A stretch of 64,000 bases of DNA. It comes from Acidobacteriota bacterium. Its GTDB lineage: Bacteria; Acidobacteriota; Vicinamibacteria; Vicinamibacterales; 2-12-FULL-66-21. Positions 9,242 to 18,552 of this stretch are shown in pieces. The stretch's first letter is position 1. Every line of letters starts with the position of its first letter. Where the stretch lies: the NCBI GenBank assembly GCA_003222675.1, contig QHWT01000060.1, positions 1 through 64,000 on the forward strand, in the 5' to 3' direction. Below the pieces are notes generated by a model. It had not been told where the DNA came from and ran no database searches. It was given only the letters and a program-made list of their open reading frames with translations. A program made the translations under genes and the position numbers.

Positions 9242-10015
9242 CTAGCTGCCCGTTTTCAGCTTCTTTTCGATGTCGTCCTTCAGGTCGGGATTCACCTTGA
9301 AACCGGCCTTTTCGGCGCTCTTTATCGCTGTACGCGCGTCTGTTGCACGCCCGGTCATGAGGTAGAGCACCGCGAGATTATTGTGTGTCTCACCCGACTC
9401 GGGATTCGCCTCGAGAGCCATGTTGTACTCACGTTCCGCATCGGCGAATCGGGCGCTGCGGAAGTAGGCGGCACCGAGTGCGAGCGGCACGAAATAGGGG
9501 ACCTTGGCGTCGACGCCCAGATCCAGATTGCGAGAGCGCGCCTGCTCGAGTCTATCGATCTGCGCCTGAAGTTCGCGCACCATCAAGCTCTGACTCTGGG
9601 TCTGCGATCTGACACCGCCCCTTTGATTCGCCTGATTCAGCGCGGTGCGGAGTTCCAGGATTCGATCATCAATCCGTCGCGTTGCCTCGAATTGATTGGT
9701 GAAGCGCTCGCCACCGAACGCTACGTACAGCTCCCGGCATTTGAGGTACGCGTCGATGGCTTTCGGAAAGTCGCGGAGACTCATCTCTGCACGGCCGAGT
9801 GAGTAATACGCGAGCGTGAACTTCGGATCGTTGTCGATCGCCTGCTGGAATTCGCGTGCTGCCTCGGCCCACGCTTCCGCACGCATGGCCTCCCAGCCTT
9901 TTTTGTAATGTTGATTGGCGCGTTGCGCTTCCGGACTCGCGCTGTTCGGGTTTTGCGCAGTTGCGGTTGAGGGGATCGCCAGCACGGTCAGCAGGACGAG
10001 CACGTGAACGCGCAT
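9242..10015 (-). CDS. Secreted TPR-repeat protein, paralogue of the one at 3139-3900
   Basis: 257 residues with a signal peptide (MRVHVLVLLTVLAIPSTATAQ). TPR motifs appear at about 30-110 (QHYKKGWEAMRAEAWAEAAR; LAYYSLGRAEMSLRDFPKAI) and 180-250 (LGAAYFRSARFADAEREYNM; NNLAVLYLMTGRATDARTAI). The centre is a coiled-coil-like Q/R-rich segment (LQAQIDRLEQARSRN). The end (KSAEKAGFKVNPDLKDDIEKK) is nearly the same as in the 3139-3900 protein, which supports a shared role. It sits between two TonB receptor genes on the same strand. The start ATG lies just after the terminator of the upstream receptor, so it probably has its own promoter. No clear Shine-Dalgarno was seen. Confidence 0.85.
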   Translation of the reverse strand: MRVHVLVLLTVLAIPSTATAQNPNSASPEAQRANQHYKKGWEAMRAEAWAEAAREFQQAIDNDPKFTLAYYSLGRAEMSLRDFPKAIDAYLKCRELYVAFGGERFTNQFEATRRIDDRILELRTALNQANQRGGVRSQTQSQSLMVRELQAQIDRLEQARSRNLDLGVDAKVPYFVPLALGAAYFRSARFADAEREYNMALEANPESGETHNNLAVLYLMTGRATDARTAIKSAEKAGFKVNPDLKDDIEKKLKTGS

Positions 10016-10036
10016 GGATGTGTTCCCGTAAAAAAA

Positions 10037-10062
10037 GCCCCGCGAGCCGAAGCCCGCGGGGC
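10037..10062 (-). terminator. Rho-independent terminator of TonB receptor 2
   Basis: An 8-bp GC stem (10037-10044 with 10055-10062, extendable inside by further pairs) is followed on the minus strand by a run of T (complement of the A run at 10030-10036). It lies 24 nt after the stop codon of the receptor gene at 10086. Confidence 0.85.
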
Positions 10063-10085
10063 GTCATTCGAAAACGCGCTCCGGC

Positions 10086-13000
10086 TTAGAAAGTGAACCT
10101 GACGCCGAACCGCGCCTGGATCGGATCCTGATACCGGTTGGCCAGCAGGAACTGCGGATTCAACGTCATTCGTCCCGCAGCGACCGAGGTATTAATCAGC
10201 TGATCGAAATCGAGCTGACCCGCATAGAACTGCGCCTCCGTGTAGAAGCCCGGTCCGAGCGGAATCGCGCCGGTGCGCCGGATCGTCGACACCTTGTCGA
10301 GCACGGTTCGCTGATTGAACAGGTTCAGCAGGGTCGCGTTGATCTGGATTTCCCGTCCTCCGCCGATCCTGAAGCCATGCTGGACATACAGATCCGACTG
10401 CGTCAGGAACGGCGTCCGGCCTTCGCTTCCGCGTCCGCGGTACCGAATCGGGTAGTTGTCCGGCGCGATGATCGGCACCTGCCGCGTGACCGGCGTGCCG
10501 CTCAGCGCGTACTGATTCAGACCGATCGACGTACCCCACTTGAATTGGTACAGCGCCTGCGCCTTGATCTGGTGCGTCCGATCGGTATCGAACACTCCGT
10601 CAAGCACGACGCCCCTTCCGTCGAACACCATCGAGGGATAATCGTAGTCGCGGGAGTTGTTCGGATTGTCACGGCCGTTCTCGTCGGACGATGACAGGCC
10701 CGAATAGTTCCCGGCATCGCGTGTCCAAGCGTAGCTGCCGTAGAACATCCAGCGGTTCGCCAGCCGTTTGGTGAGGGCGAACTCGACGGCGTTGTAGTTC
10801 CGTGTCGCCTTCGGCATTGCGATCAACTGCGGATTCGCGCTGAATCCCTGCGGCCTGAAGAGGCTGGTGCCGGTCGAGATATCGAATTGATCGACAAGGC
10901 CTTCACCCGGGTTCGCAATGATGTAGGTCTCGGCGCCGGCACCGCACTCCGACGGCGGGCACAAATCGCCGATATCATCGATTGCGCGATCGAGCTGCTT
11001 GTGCACGAAGCGGACGCTCGCGGACATTAGATTGCTCAACTGCCGCTCGAAGCCGAACGACAGCTCCTGCGACCGCATTGGCTTCAACGTGCCAGGCTCC
11101 TCGACATCCAGACCCGACTTCACTGAGGGTGCACGGAAGTCTACGCTCCCGAGGAAGGTCCCCGGGCACGTCGGCGGGCAGTTCGGTGAATCCCTGAGCG
11201 TCTCGAAATTCGGCGTATCGAGCGTGTAGTAGTACGAGATCCATTTCTCTCCGCCGAACGAGCCGCGCGGCATGTTCAGCTTGAAGATGTCGTAGAACAC
11301 TCCCCAGGAACCGTACACCTTCGTGCGCCCATCGCCGGTGAGGTCGTAAGACGCGCCGACGCGAGGCGCGAACTTGTCCTGCCACCTGAACTTGATGGGA
11401 TTGGGCGTGACGCTCGGATCGGTCGTGTATGCGGGGACGTTTTCCTCCTCCGTCCTCACGCCGGCGTTGATCGTCAGCTTGTTGCTCACCGACCACGTGT
11501 CCTGCACGAACAGACCGTTCACGTTCGACTTCACATTGCCCTGCGTGATGAAACCCTGCTGTGGCGATGGGCCGTTGCCGCGCACCTCGTAGTAGCCAAA
11601 CGCGCCCGACACAGGAGTCGCCCCGCCGGTGTACGGCACGCCCCACCTGAGACTGATCAAGTTCTGCAGCTCGCCGCTGACGACGTCATTGGCGCGACGA
11701 TCGAACTGCACACCGCCCTTGATCTGGTGCGAGCTCGAGCCCGTTCTCGCGAACCATGTCGCATCGAGCTGCGCGTAATTGCGGGTCTGCGTATCGTGAT
11801 CGACGCCGCTGTTGTTTGCGACGTTGTTGAATCCGGCGGGATGCTGGAACTGCTCCGGCACGCCGGCCATGCCGATGTTCGTCGTGCCATCAGCGAACAG
11901 GAAGCGGACCACATTGTTGACGTTGAAATCATGGGTGTCCTGGAGGTAGCGTCCGGCGCGCGCGCCGATCACGAGATTCGACGTCAATGTGTAGTCGGCC
12001 GTCCCCGAGACGGTCCAGTTCGGGAACTTGGTCCCTTTGGTGTAAACAGTGGACGCTCGGTCGCTGCCCGTCACCGACGCGAGCTGACCGTCGGTCTTCG
12101 ACCAGCTGTTGTTGTACGCCACGCGTGTGCGGAGCTTGTTGCCGAACTGGTTCGTCACGTTCGCGGTGACGTATTGAACTTCCTGCTTCTGCGTCGTGAC
12201 GGAAGGAGTCGCGGAGGCGATGCCCGAAGAACCACATCTTGTCGCGGAAGACCGGTCCGCCGACGGAGAAGCCGGGCTCGAAGCGATCGTTCTTGTCCTT
12301 CGGATACGTGTGGTATTCGGCCTGTGTCGGTACGCCAAATACGGCGCGCAGCGTCTGATTGTTTTCCCCCGTGACGCGCGAACCCTGATAGAACGTCAGC
12401 GCGCTTCCGTGGAACGCGTTCGTGCCGCTCTTCGTGAGCACATTGATGACGCCGCCCGTCGAACCGCCGTACTCCGCTGGATAGCCGGTCGACTTGACCT
12501 GCACTTCTTCGACGTAATCCGTGAGCACGTTCTTGCCCGACAGGCCGCCGATGATGTTCGTCGTTTCGATGCCGTCCACGACGTAGCGGTTCTCCGCTGC
12601 GGCGGCGCCATCGATCATGATTCCAGCCTGGCCCGCTGGCGCTGATTTGAACTCGTTGTTGACGCCGGGCGCCTGGGTGAGAAGCGAGGTGTAGTCGCGG
12701 CCATGCGGCAGCAGCTCGACCTGCTCGGCGCGGATGTTGGTCGACTTGGCGCTCGTCTTGACGTCGACGAGTGGCGATTCCGCCGTGACGGTCACCGCTT
12801 CGGTGACGGTGGCGAGTTGCAGGTTGAGGGCACCTTCGCGGGCTTGAATCCCGAGAGCGTCGCCTTCACTTCATACGTGCCAGGCAGCACCGACGGAAAT
12901 CGGAAATTGCCGCCGGCATCCGCGACCGCCGACAACACGCCGCTGCCCGCGCTGCGAGCTTCCACGGTGGCGCCCGGAAGCACGCCGCCGGACGCGTCTT

Positions 13001-13097
13001 TGACGATGCCTTGAATAGAGCCGCGCTGTTCCTGCGCCGCCGCTGGCCACGCCAGCAGCACCGCAGCGAGCACCGCCGCCAGTGTACGTAAACGCAT
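10086..13097 (-). pseudogene. TonB-dependent receptor, Oar-like, interrupted by two compensating frameshifts
   Basis: A complete-length (~1,000-residue) receptor readable only in three pieces. Piece 1 runs from ATG 13097 (AGGAGG 9 nt upstream; signal peptide MRLRTLAAVLAAVLLAWPAAAQ; regulatory domain EQRGSIQGIVKDASGGVLPG) until about 12840. Piece 2, in another frame, holds the plug (TVTAESPLVDVKTSAKSTNI; LPHGRDYTSLLTQAPGV; STGGVINVLTKSG) until about 12225. Piece 3 returns to the first frame and holds the barrel, ending GVRFTF. The second shift sits at a CCC run (12223-12225) and is explained by one extra base; the first lies in 12830-12845. Because the shifts cancel, the ends are in frame with each other, but the first frame stops at 12792. 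Real decay and assembly error are both possible. Confidence 0.85.
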
Positions 13098-13415
13098 TGT
13101 CTCCATCCTCCTCATGAACCGAGACCCTGAAGCACGCACAAGCCCGCACAAGAACCGAACGGTAGAAAGGCGCCGAGAGTGAAAGAACCTCGTAGAAGAC
13201 ACGGGACACCAGGAAATCCCGCAGGATAGCCATAAAGCACTCGATGTGCCCAACTCGCCCAACCGCTTATTAGTCCCTAATTGGCCGTAACTCGTCAAGT
13301 TTCCAGCGCAGCCCATCATTCCAATCTGGTTTCTTGGATTTCGAATCCGAAAATCCGGGAGGCGCTCACCCGGACGGCCCCGCAGCCGGTCGTCCGTTGA
13401 TATCATCCGGAGGTT
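13098..13415. other. 318-nt divergent intergenic region (TonB receptor 2 / thiolase)
   Basis: No gene is seen here. The left half contains the receptor's upstream blocks shared with receptor 1 (13238-13276, 13321-13329, 13349-13358). The right end carries a TATCAT -10-like element at 13401-13406, 9 nt before the thiolase start. No terminator or repeat array was found. Confidence 0.6.
13401..13406 (+). promoter_or_regulatory. Candidate -10 element (TATCAT) of thiolase gene
   Basis: TATCAT lies exactly 9 nt before ATG 13416, so transcription would begin at or next to the start codon. The GGAGG at 13409-13413 is only 2 nt from the ATG, too close for a normal ribosome site. No convincing -35 was seen. 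Confidence 0.4.
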
Positions 13416-14621
13416 ATGGCCCTTCCGGAGGTCGTCATCGTGGGTGCCGCGCGCACCCCTATTGGCCGCTACGGCGGGTCGCTGCGCAGCATCCATCCGG
13501 CGGAACTCGGTGCGGTCGCCGCCCGCGCGGCGATCGAGCGCGCCGGGATCACGCCCAACCGGATCGATGACGTGCTGATCGGTCACGGCCGTCAGGCGGG
13601 ATCGGGACCGAATCCGGCGCGTCAGGTCGGGCGCCGCGCGGGTGTGCCCGAGACCGTCCCCGCGCAGACGATCAATAAGGCGTGCGCGTCCGGCATGCAG
13701 ACGATCGCCAGCGGCGCGCAGGCGATCATGCTCGGCGAAGTCGACACGGTGCTGGCCGGCGGCATCGAGTCGATGAGCCGCATGCCGTATTTGATCGACT
13801 CGGAAGAGGCGCGATGGGGCCACAAGATGGGGAACTTCACGCTGGTTGATTCGATGTATCGCGACGGCTTCACGTGCTCGGTCTGCGGCATGATCATGGG
13901 CGAGACGGCGGAAGTTCTCGCACGTGAGTACGGGATCACCCGCGAGCAATCGGATGCCTATGCACTCGAGAGCCAGCGCCGCGCGGAGCGCGCAATCGCC
14001 GAAGGGAAGTTCCGGGATGAGATCGCGCCGGTGCCGTTGAACGCCGGGTCTAAAGACCCGGCCTACCTGACGGAGGATGAACATCCGCGCGCGGGAACGA
14101 CCATCGAGAGCCTGACGAAACTGCCGCTCGTGTTCGGTGAGGTCGATGGCCAGCGCGGCATCATCACTGCGGGATCGTCGTCGGGGATCACCGATGGTGG
14201 CGCCGCCGTCGTCTTGATGAACGCGCAGAAAGCGAAAGCGGACGGCGTGAAGCCGCTCGCGCGAATCGTGGGCTGGGCGAGCGCCGGCGTCGATCCACGT
14301 CTGATGGGCATCGGGCCGGTCCCCGCGGTGAAGAAGCTGCTGGATCGCACAGGCCTCCGTCTCGAAGACTTCGATCTCGTCGAGTTGAACGAAGCGTTCG
14401 CGCCGCAGGTGCTCGCCGTCCTGCGCGATCTGCCAATCCCGATGGACAAGGTGAACGTCAACGGCGGCGCCATTGCCCTCGGCCATCCCATCGGCGCCAC
14501 CGGCACGCGCATCGTCGTCACGCTGCTGTACGAGATGATGCGCCGCCGCGTGCGGCTTGGTTTGGCGACCCTGTGTGTGAGCGGTGGGATGGGAATGGCG
14601 CTGGCGATAGAGAGAGCGTGA
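13416..14621 (+). CDS. Thiolase (acetyl-CoA acetyltransferase / 3-oxoacyl-CoA thiolase)
   Basis: 401 residues, a full-length thiolase. The nucleophile is C90 (INKACASGM), the base H357 ([14 protein letters not shown]) and the second active-site Cys C387 (TLCVSGGMG). It condenses two acetyl-CoA or cleaves 3-oxoacyl-CoA; the direction cannot be told from sequence. A degradative role on 3-oxoadipyl-CoA would fit the benzoyl-CoA genes at 42-45 kb, but a short-chain enzyme is equally possible. An exact REP-like palindrome (14043-14062) is read through in frame as NAGSKDPAYL, in the variable part after the first domain. Downstream are a dehydrogenase and a second thiolase on the same strand. Confidence 0.92.
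   Translation: MALPEVVIVGAARTPIGRYGGSLRSIHPAELGAVAARAAIERAGITPNRIDDVLIGHGRQAGSGPNPARQVGRRAGVPETVPAQTINKACASGMQTIASGAQAIMLGEVDTVLAGGIESMSRMPYLIDSEEARWGHKMGNFTLVDSMYRDGFTCSVCGMIMGETAEVLAREYGITREQSDAYALESQRRAERAIAEGKFRDEIAPVPLNAGSKDPAYLTEDEHPRAGTTIESLTKLPLVFGEVDGQRGIITAGSSSGITDGGAAVVLMNAQKAKADGVKPLARIVGWASAGVDPRLMGIGPVPAVKKLLDRTGLRLEDFDLVELNEAFAPQVLAVLRDLPIPMDKVNVNGGAIALGHPIGATGTRIVVTLLYEMMRRRVRLGLATLCVSGGMGMALAIERA
14043..14062. repeat. REP-like palindrome inside thiolase coding sequence
   Basis: GCCGGGTC-TAAA-GACCCGGC, a perfect 8-bp inverted repeat identical in its arms to copies at 35163-35182, 37530-37549 and 41109-41128, which lie between genes or at gene ends. Here it is translated in frame as part of the enzyme. 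Confidence 0.75.
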
Positions 14622-14707
14622 GCGCGCGTGCGGGTGACGCCCTGCAGAGTCGCGAATCCAAGCGGCTCGTTGTCTCGCGACATGATCGCGAGCGTAAGCG
14701 AGCGCAG

Positions 14708-14731
14708 GCGTTGGGGGTGGGGCCCCAACGC
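14708..14731. repeat. Hairpin before dehydrogenase gene
   Basis: GCGTTGGGG and CCCCAACGC form a perfect 9-bp stem with a 6-nt loop, 17 nt before the ATG at 14749. There is no T-tract, so it is not a standard terminator. Confidence 0.4.
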
Positions 14732-14748
14732 CATTGATAAATGCTGAC

Positions 14749-15801
14749 ATGAAGCTCGCGATCATCCCCGGTGACGGGATAGGCAAAGAGGTCACAGCCG
14801 AAGCCTTGAAAGTGCTCACGCGCGTCGGCGAGGTGTTCGGCCGCACGTTCGAGTTCGAGCACCTGCCCTGGGGAGCGGACTATTTTCTCGAGACCGGCGT
14901 CACGATGCCGCCAAGCGGCTACGCGATGCTGCGCGACGACTTCGATGCGATCTTCATCGGCGCGCTCGGCGATCCCCGCGTCCCCGACAATCGGCACGCG
15001 CGCGAGATCCTGCTCGGGACGCGGTTCGAGCTCGATCTCTACGTCAACTATCGGCCGGTGAAGCTGCTCGACGAGCGGCTGTGTCCGCTTAAAAATCGCG
15101 CGCCGAAGGACGTGAACTTTGTCGTGTTCCGCGAGAACACCGAGGGCCTTTACGTCAGCGTCGGCGGGCGCTTCAAGGCTGGAACAGAAGACGAAGTCGC
15201 CATCCAGGAGGAGCTGAATACATGGAAAGGCGTGAACCGGATCGTCCGCTACGCCTTCGACTTCGCGGCATGCCGGGGCCTCACGAAGGTGTGCATGGCA
15301 GACAAGAGCAACGCGATGCAGCAGGGTCACGCGCTGTGGCAGCGCGTGTTCAAGGACGTCGCGGCGCAATATCCAACCATCCAACCGACGCACTACTACA
15401 TCGACGCGCTCGCGATGTACATGGTGCTCGACCCCGCGCAGTTCGAGGTCATCGTCACGAACAATCTGTTCGGCGACATCGTCACGGATCTGGGCGCCAC
15501 GTTCCAGGGTGGCCTCGGGATGGCGGCCTCGGGCAACATCCATCCCGGGAAGACATCGATGTTCGAGCCCGTGCATGGCTCGGCGCCGAAGTTCGCAGGG
15601 AAGAACATCGCGAACCCGATCGGCGCGATTTCGTCAGCCGCGCTGATGCTGGAGACGATTGGATTGACGCGGGAAGCCGCGGCCATTGACGCCGCGGTCC
15701 TGAAGGCCGTGCGCGACAATCAGGTCACCAGTGATATTGGTGGAAAGCTGGGCACCCGCGAAGCGGGCGATTCCATCGCGAACAGCATTCGCGAACCTTG
15801 A
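14749..15801 (+). CDS. Isocitrate/isopropylmalate-type decarboxylating dehydrogenase
   Basis: 350 residues from ATG 14749 (MKLAIIPGDGIG); a TTG five codons upstream is less likely. It belongs to the metal-dependent beta-decarboxylating dehydrogenases: nucleotide-binding start IIPGDGIGKEV, substrate loop VVFRENTEGLY, the aspartate-bearing motifs ALAMYMVLDP and NLFGDIVTDLGA, and the cofactor loop EPVHGSAPKFAGKNIANPIG. The RENTEGLY loop is closer to isocitrate, homoisocitrate or tartrate dehydrogenases than to LeuB, so the substrate is left open. The VHGSAPK loop suggests NAD+. Its stop codon lies inside the heptamer repeat that separates it from the next thiolase, which suggests co-transcription with that gene. 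Confidence 0.88.
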   Translation: MKLAIIPGDGIGKEVTAEALKVLTRVGEVFGRTFEFEHLPWGADYFLETGVTMPPSGYAMLRDDFDAIFIGALGDPRVPDNRHAREILLGTRFELDLYVNYRPVKLLDERLCPLKNRAPKDVNFVVFRENTEGLYVSVGGRFKAGTEDEVAIQEELNTWKGVNRIVRYAFDFAACRGLTKVCMADKSNAMQQGHALWQRVFKDVAAQYPTIQPTHYYIDALAMYMVLDPAQFEVIVTNNLFGDIVTDLGATFQGGLGMAASGNIHPGKTSMFEPVHGSAPKFAGKNIANPIGAISSAALMLETIGLTREAAAIDAAVLKAVRDNQVTSDIGGKLGTREAGDSIANSIREP

Positions 15802-15890
15802 ACCGTGAACCGTGAACCCTGAACCGTGAACCCTGAACCGTGAACCCTGAACCGTGAACCCTGAACCGTGAACCGTGAACCGTGAACCGA
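15793..15890 (+). repeat. Heptanucleotide tandem array, 14 units of GAACCNT type
   Basis: Fourteen consecutive 7-nt units: eight GAACCGT, four GAACCCT and one variant at each end (GAACCTT, GAACCGA). The array includes the stop codon of the upstream dehydrogenase (15799-15801), and its last base is the A of the next gene's ATG. It thus fills the whole gap between the two genes. Confidence 0.95.
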
Positions 15891-17068
15891 TGACCGACAT
15901 TTACATCCTCGGCGGCGCGCGAACCCCCATGGCGGATTACGCGGGCAAGCTGAAAGATTTCTCCGCGCTGGAGCTCGGCGCGATTGCGGCGCGCGCGGCG
16001 ATGGAGCGCACGGGCGTCAAGCCGGACGACGTGGACCACGTGGTGTTCGGCAACGTGCTGCAAACCAGCTCTGATGCCGTGTACGGCGCGCGTCACGTCG
16101 GGTTGAAGGCAGGCATACCGGTCGAAGTCCCCGCGCTGACGGTGAATCGCCTGTGTGGATCCGGCATCCAGGCGGCCGTCAATGGCGCGCAGATGATCCT
16201 TCTCGGCGAAGCCGACATCGTCCTCAGCGGCGGCATGGAGAGCATGAGCCAGGCGCCGCACGTCATTCGCGGGTTGCGAAGCGGCCTGCGGCTCGGACAA
16301 GGGCAGCTCGAAGACACGCTCTGGTCAGCTCTGCTCGATACGCATTGCGGCTGCACGATGGCCGGCACGGCCGAGAACTGCGCCGCGAAGTACAACGTCA
16401 GCCGCGAGGCGCAGGACTGCTACGCGATCCGCAGCCAGCAGCTCGCCGCCAAGGCCTGGAACGAAGGACGGCTGAAAGAAGAAGTTGTTCCGATCGAGAT
16501 CAAGTCTCGCAAGGGCGTCGAGGTCTTCGCGCAGGACGACCACATGCGCCCGGATTCCACGATGGAAACGCTTTCGAAGCTGCCGCCTGCGTTCAGCAAG
16601 AATGGCTGCGTGACGGCGGGGAATGCGAGCGGGATCGTCGACGGTGGCGCCGCGCTGTTGCTCGCGTCGGGGAAAGGCGCGAAAGAGCACGGCCTGAAGC
16701 CTCTCGCGAAGCTGACCGATTGGGCGTACGTCGGCGTCGAGCCGACGCTCATGGGTATGGGCCCCGCGCCCTCGACGCGCAAGGTCCTCGAGAAGGCCGG
16801 GCTGTCGTTGAAGGACATCGATCTGATCGAGGTGAACGAGGCATTCGCGGCTCAATACCTCGCCGTCGAGAAGGAGCTCGGGCTCGATCGGGATCGCGTC
16901 AACGTCAACGGCGGCGCCATCGCGCTCGGCCACCCCCTCGGCATGACGGGCACGCGTTTGCTGCTCACGCTGACGCTCGAGCTCGGCCGTCGCGGCTTGA
17001 AGCGCGGCCTGGCGACCGCGTGCATTGGCGGGGGACAAGGCATCGCGGCGATCGTGGAAACCATCTGA
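15890..17068 (+). CDS. Thiolase (acetyl-CoA acetyltransferase family), second copy
   Basis: 392 residues from ATG 15890; the open frame continues upstream only through repeat DNA, so [19 protein letters not shown] is the natural start. Active-site residues are C89 ([10 protein letters not shown]), H348 (GHPLGMTG) and C378 (ACIGGGQG). It differs clearly from the thiolase at 13416-14621 (for example [20 protein letters not shown]), so it is a separate subfamily rather than a recent duplicate. No Shine-Dalgarno is present because the heptamer array abuts the start codon; translation may be coupled to the upstream gene. A 3-hydroxyacyl-CoA dehydrogenase follows on the same strand, giving a thiolase/dehydrogenase pair typical of beta-oxidation or butanoate metabolism. 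Confidence 0.92.
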   Translation: MTDIYILGGARTPMADYAGKLKDFSALELGAIAARAAMERTGVKPDDVDHVVFGNVLQTSSDAVYGARHVGLKAGIPVEVPALTVNRLCGSGIQAAVNGAQMILLGEADIVLSGGMESMSQAPHVIRGLRSGLRLGQGQLEDTLWSALLDTHCGCTMAGTAENCAAKYNVSREAQDCYAIRSQQLAAKAWNEGRLKEEVVPIEIKSRKGVEVFAQDDHMRPDSTMETLSKLPPAFSKNGCVTAGNASGIVDGGAALLLASGKGAKEHGLKPLAKLTDWAYVGVEPTLMGMGPAPSTRKVLEKAGLSLKDIDLIEVNEAFAAQYLAVEKELGLDRDRVNVNGGAIALGHPLGMTGTRLLLTLTLELGRRGLKRGLATACIGGGQGIAAIVETI

Positions 17069-17075
17069 CCTGTAG

Positions 17076-17120
17076 GCCGGTCTTCAGACCCGGCGCGTCC
17101 GGCGGACCTAAAGGTCCGCC
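17076..17120. repeat. Pair of REP-like palindromes
   Basis: A degenerate GCCGG(G)TC-N4-GACCCGGC element at 17076-17094 (one G missing in the left arm) is followed by a perfect GGCGGACC-TAAA-GGTCCGCC at 17101-17120. The same two types are again adjacent at 37530-37591, so they behave as a paired unit. Confidence 0.75.
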
Positions 17121-17141
17121 CTACAAACGACAGAGAGCGAC

Positions 17142-17990
17142 ATGCAAATCAAAACCGTGGGCGTATTGGGCTGCGGGCTGATGGGATCCGGTATCGCGCA
17201 GGTCTGTGCGGCCTCAGGTTACAAGACGATCGTGCGCGAAGTCGAAGATCCATTCCTGAAAAAGGGGATGGGACGTATCGAGAAGTTCCTCAGTGACGGC
17301 GTCGAGAAGGGCAAAGTGACGGCGGATGCGAAGCAGACGACGCTCGGTAGCCTCTCCGGCACGACGAAACTCGAGGACCTGAAAGGCTGCGACTTAATCA
17401 TCGAGGCGATTATCGAGAACGTCGACGAGAAAGCGAAGGCGTTCGGCGTCCTCGACGGCGTCGTGGGAGAGCGCACGATCTTCTGTTCGAACACCTCGTC
17501 ATTGTGCATCACCGAGCTCGCGGCGAAGACAAAGCGTCCGGATCGATTTGCCGGCCTGCATTTTTTCAACCCCGTGCCGCTGATGAAGCTCGTCGAGGTG
17601 ATTCGCGCGCTCACGACGAGCGACGAGACCTATCAGCAGGTCTTTGCGTTCGCGCAGTCGCTGGGGAAGGACCCCATCACCGCGCCGGACAAGCCAGGCT
17701 TCATCGTCAACCGCCTGCTCGTGCCGTACCTGCTGGATGCGATCCGCGCATACGAGAACGGTCTCGGCACGCTGGAAGACATCGACAAGGGCATGAAGCT
17801 CGGGACGGGGTACCCGATGGGCCCGTTCACGCTGCTCGACTTCGTTGGCCTGGACACGACGTACTACATCGCGAACATCATGTTCGACGAGTATCGGGAA
17901 CCGGCGTATGCGCCGCCGCCGCTGTTGAAGCGCATGGTGCTTGCGGGACGCCTCGGGAAGAAGTCAGGACAAGGCTTTTACAAGTACTGA
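17142..17990 (+). CDS. hbd: 3-hydroxybutyryl-CoA dehydrogenase
   Basis: 282 residues, the usual size of a single-function short-chain 3-hydroxyacyl-CoA dehydrogenase. The Rossmann start [18 protein letters not shown] binds NAD(P)H. The catalytic His lies in [17 protein letters not shown], with the paired Glu in IIEAIIEN. C-terminal helices show [15 protein letters not shown] and [16 protein letters not shown], and the family end GQGFYKY is present. It interconverts 3-hydroxyacyl-CoA and 3-oxoacyl-CoA and lies 73 nt after a thiolase on the same strand, so the two probably act in sequence. A second, diverged homologue lies at 48347-49198 near the benzoyl-CoA genes. Confidence 0.93.
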   Translation: MQIKTVGVLGCGLMGSGIAQVCAASGYKTIVREVEDPFLKKGMGRIEKFLSDGVEKGKVTADAKQTTLGSLSGTTKLEDLKGCDLIIEAIIENVDEKAKAFGVLDGVVGERTIFCSNTSSLCITELAAKTKRPDRFAGLHFFNPVPLMKLVEVIRALTTSDETYQQVFAFAQSLGKDPITAPDKPGFIVNRLLVPYLLDAIRAYENGLGTLEDIDKGMKLGTGYPMGPFTLLDFVGLDTTYYIANIMFDEYREPAYAPPPLLKRMVLAGRLGKKSGQGFYKY

Positions 17991-18033
17991 CGCCTGTGAT
18001 GCGGAATGCCGATGACCCACAGACCTCACGCTC

Positions 18034-18528
18034 TTGCTGCCGCGCTTCTGTGGGCCTATTAGCGGCAACAAGATTAGCAACGTATTTGACGCAGGAATCG
18101 AAGGCGTCAATGCCGTGACGAATACGACGATCGCCGACAACACCATAACGAACGCCATCATTGCTGGAATCAGTTCCTATCATTGCACCGCCTGGCAGGG
18201 GAATACCATGTCGGGCAATCGGGTCTCCCAGAGTCTGTCGGTGATGAAGGCGTACGTTTCCATAGACGTGAACTGTTTTTCATATCCGAATCCTCCGTCC
18301 GTCGGATTCTTCAAGGACAACGTGATCGCGAATAATGTCCTAAGGAATGCCCTGGGGGACTCAACATTCGGTCTGTCTCTCTTATTTAACGCCCGAGCGT
18401 CGTCCGCGGCTGGCAACCTGCTGCAGGGAAACGACGTCGGCGGCAGTGGGATAGAGCTTCAGCCGATCAGCGGATTCAGTGATGGCGGCGGCAATAGCTG
18501 CGGCCCGCAGGGGAACTTCAAATGTTGA
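18034..18528 (+). pseudogene. Fragment of right-handed parallel beta-helix protein
   Basis: About 155 residues with the Asn-rich ladder of parallel beta-helix proteins (GNKISNVFDAGIEGV, TTIADNTITNAII, GNTMSGNRVSQ, DNVIANNVLRNAL, GNLLQGNDVGGSGIEL), ending NSCGPQGNFKC. There is no signal peptide and the ladder begins abruptly. It therefore looks like the C-terminal end of a larger secreted beta-helix protein (pectate-lyase or NosD-like fold) whose 5' part is missing. The frame is open only from about 18034 (TTG); no good start is visible. It directly follows hbd and precedes a block of REP-like palindromes, which suggests rearrangement at this point. No enzymatic activity can be assigned. Confidence 0.6.
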
Positions 18529-18552
18529 CCGGCAACAGCGGCGCCCTGAAAG

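Noticed and set aside
13409-13413. GGAGG as the ribosome site of the first thiolase
   Set aside because: It is only 2 nt from the ATG, too close to act as a Shine-Dalgarno; the -10 spacing suggests a leaderless mRNA instead.
14043-14062. Intrinsic terminator inside the thiolase
   Set aside because: The hairpin has no T-tract, lies mid-gene and is read in frame; it matches the REP-like family instead.
13098-14846. Minus-strand open frame extending from the TonB receptor start far upstream, opposite the thiolase
   Set aside because: The receptor's signal peptide and ribosome site place the start at 13097; the upstream part is antisense to a complete thiolase.
15793-15890. CRISPR-like array
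   Set aside because: Units are contiguous 7-mers without spacers and no cas genes are present; the same applies to all other arrays in the window.
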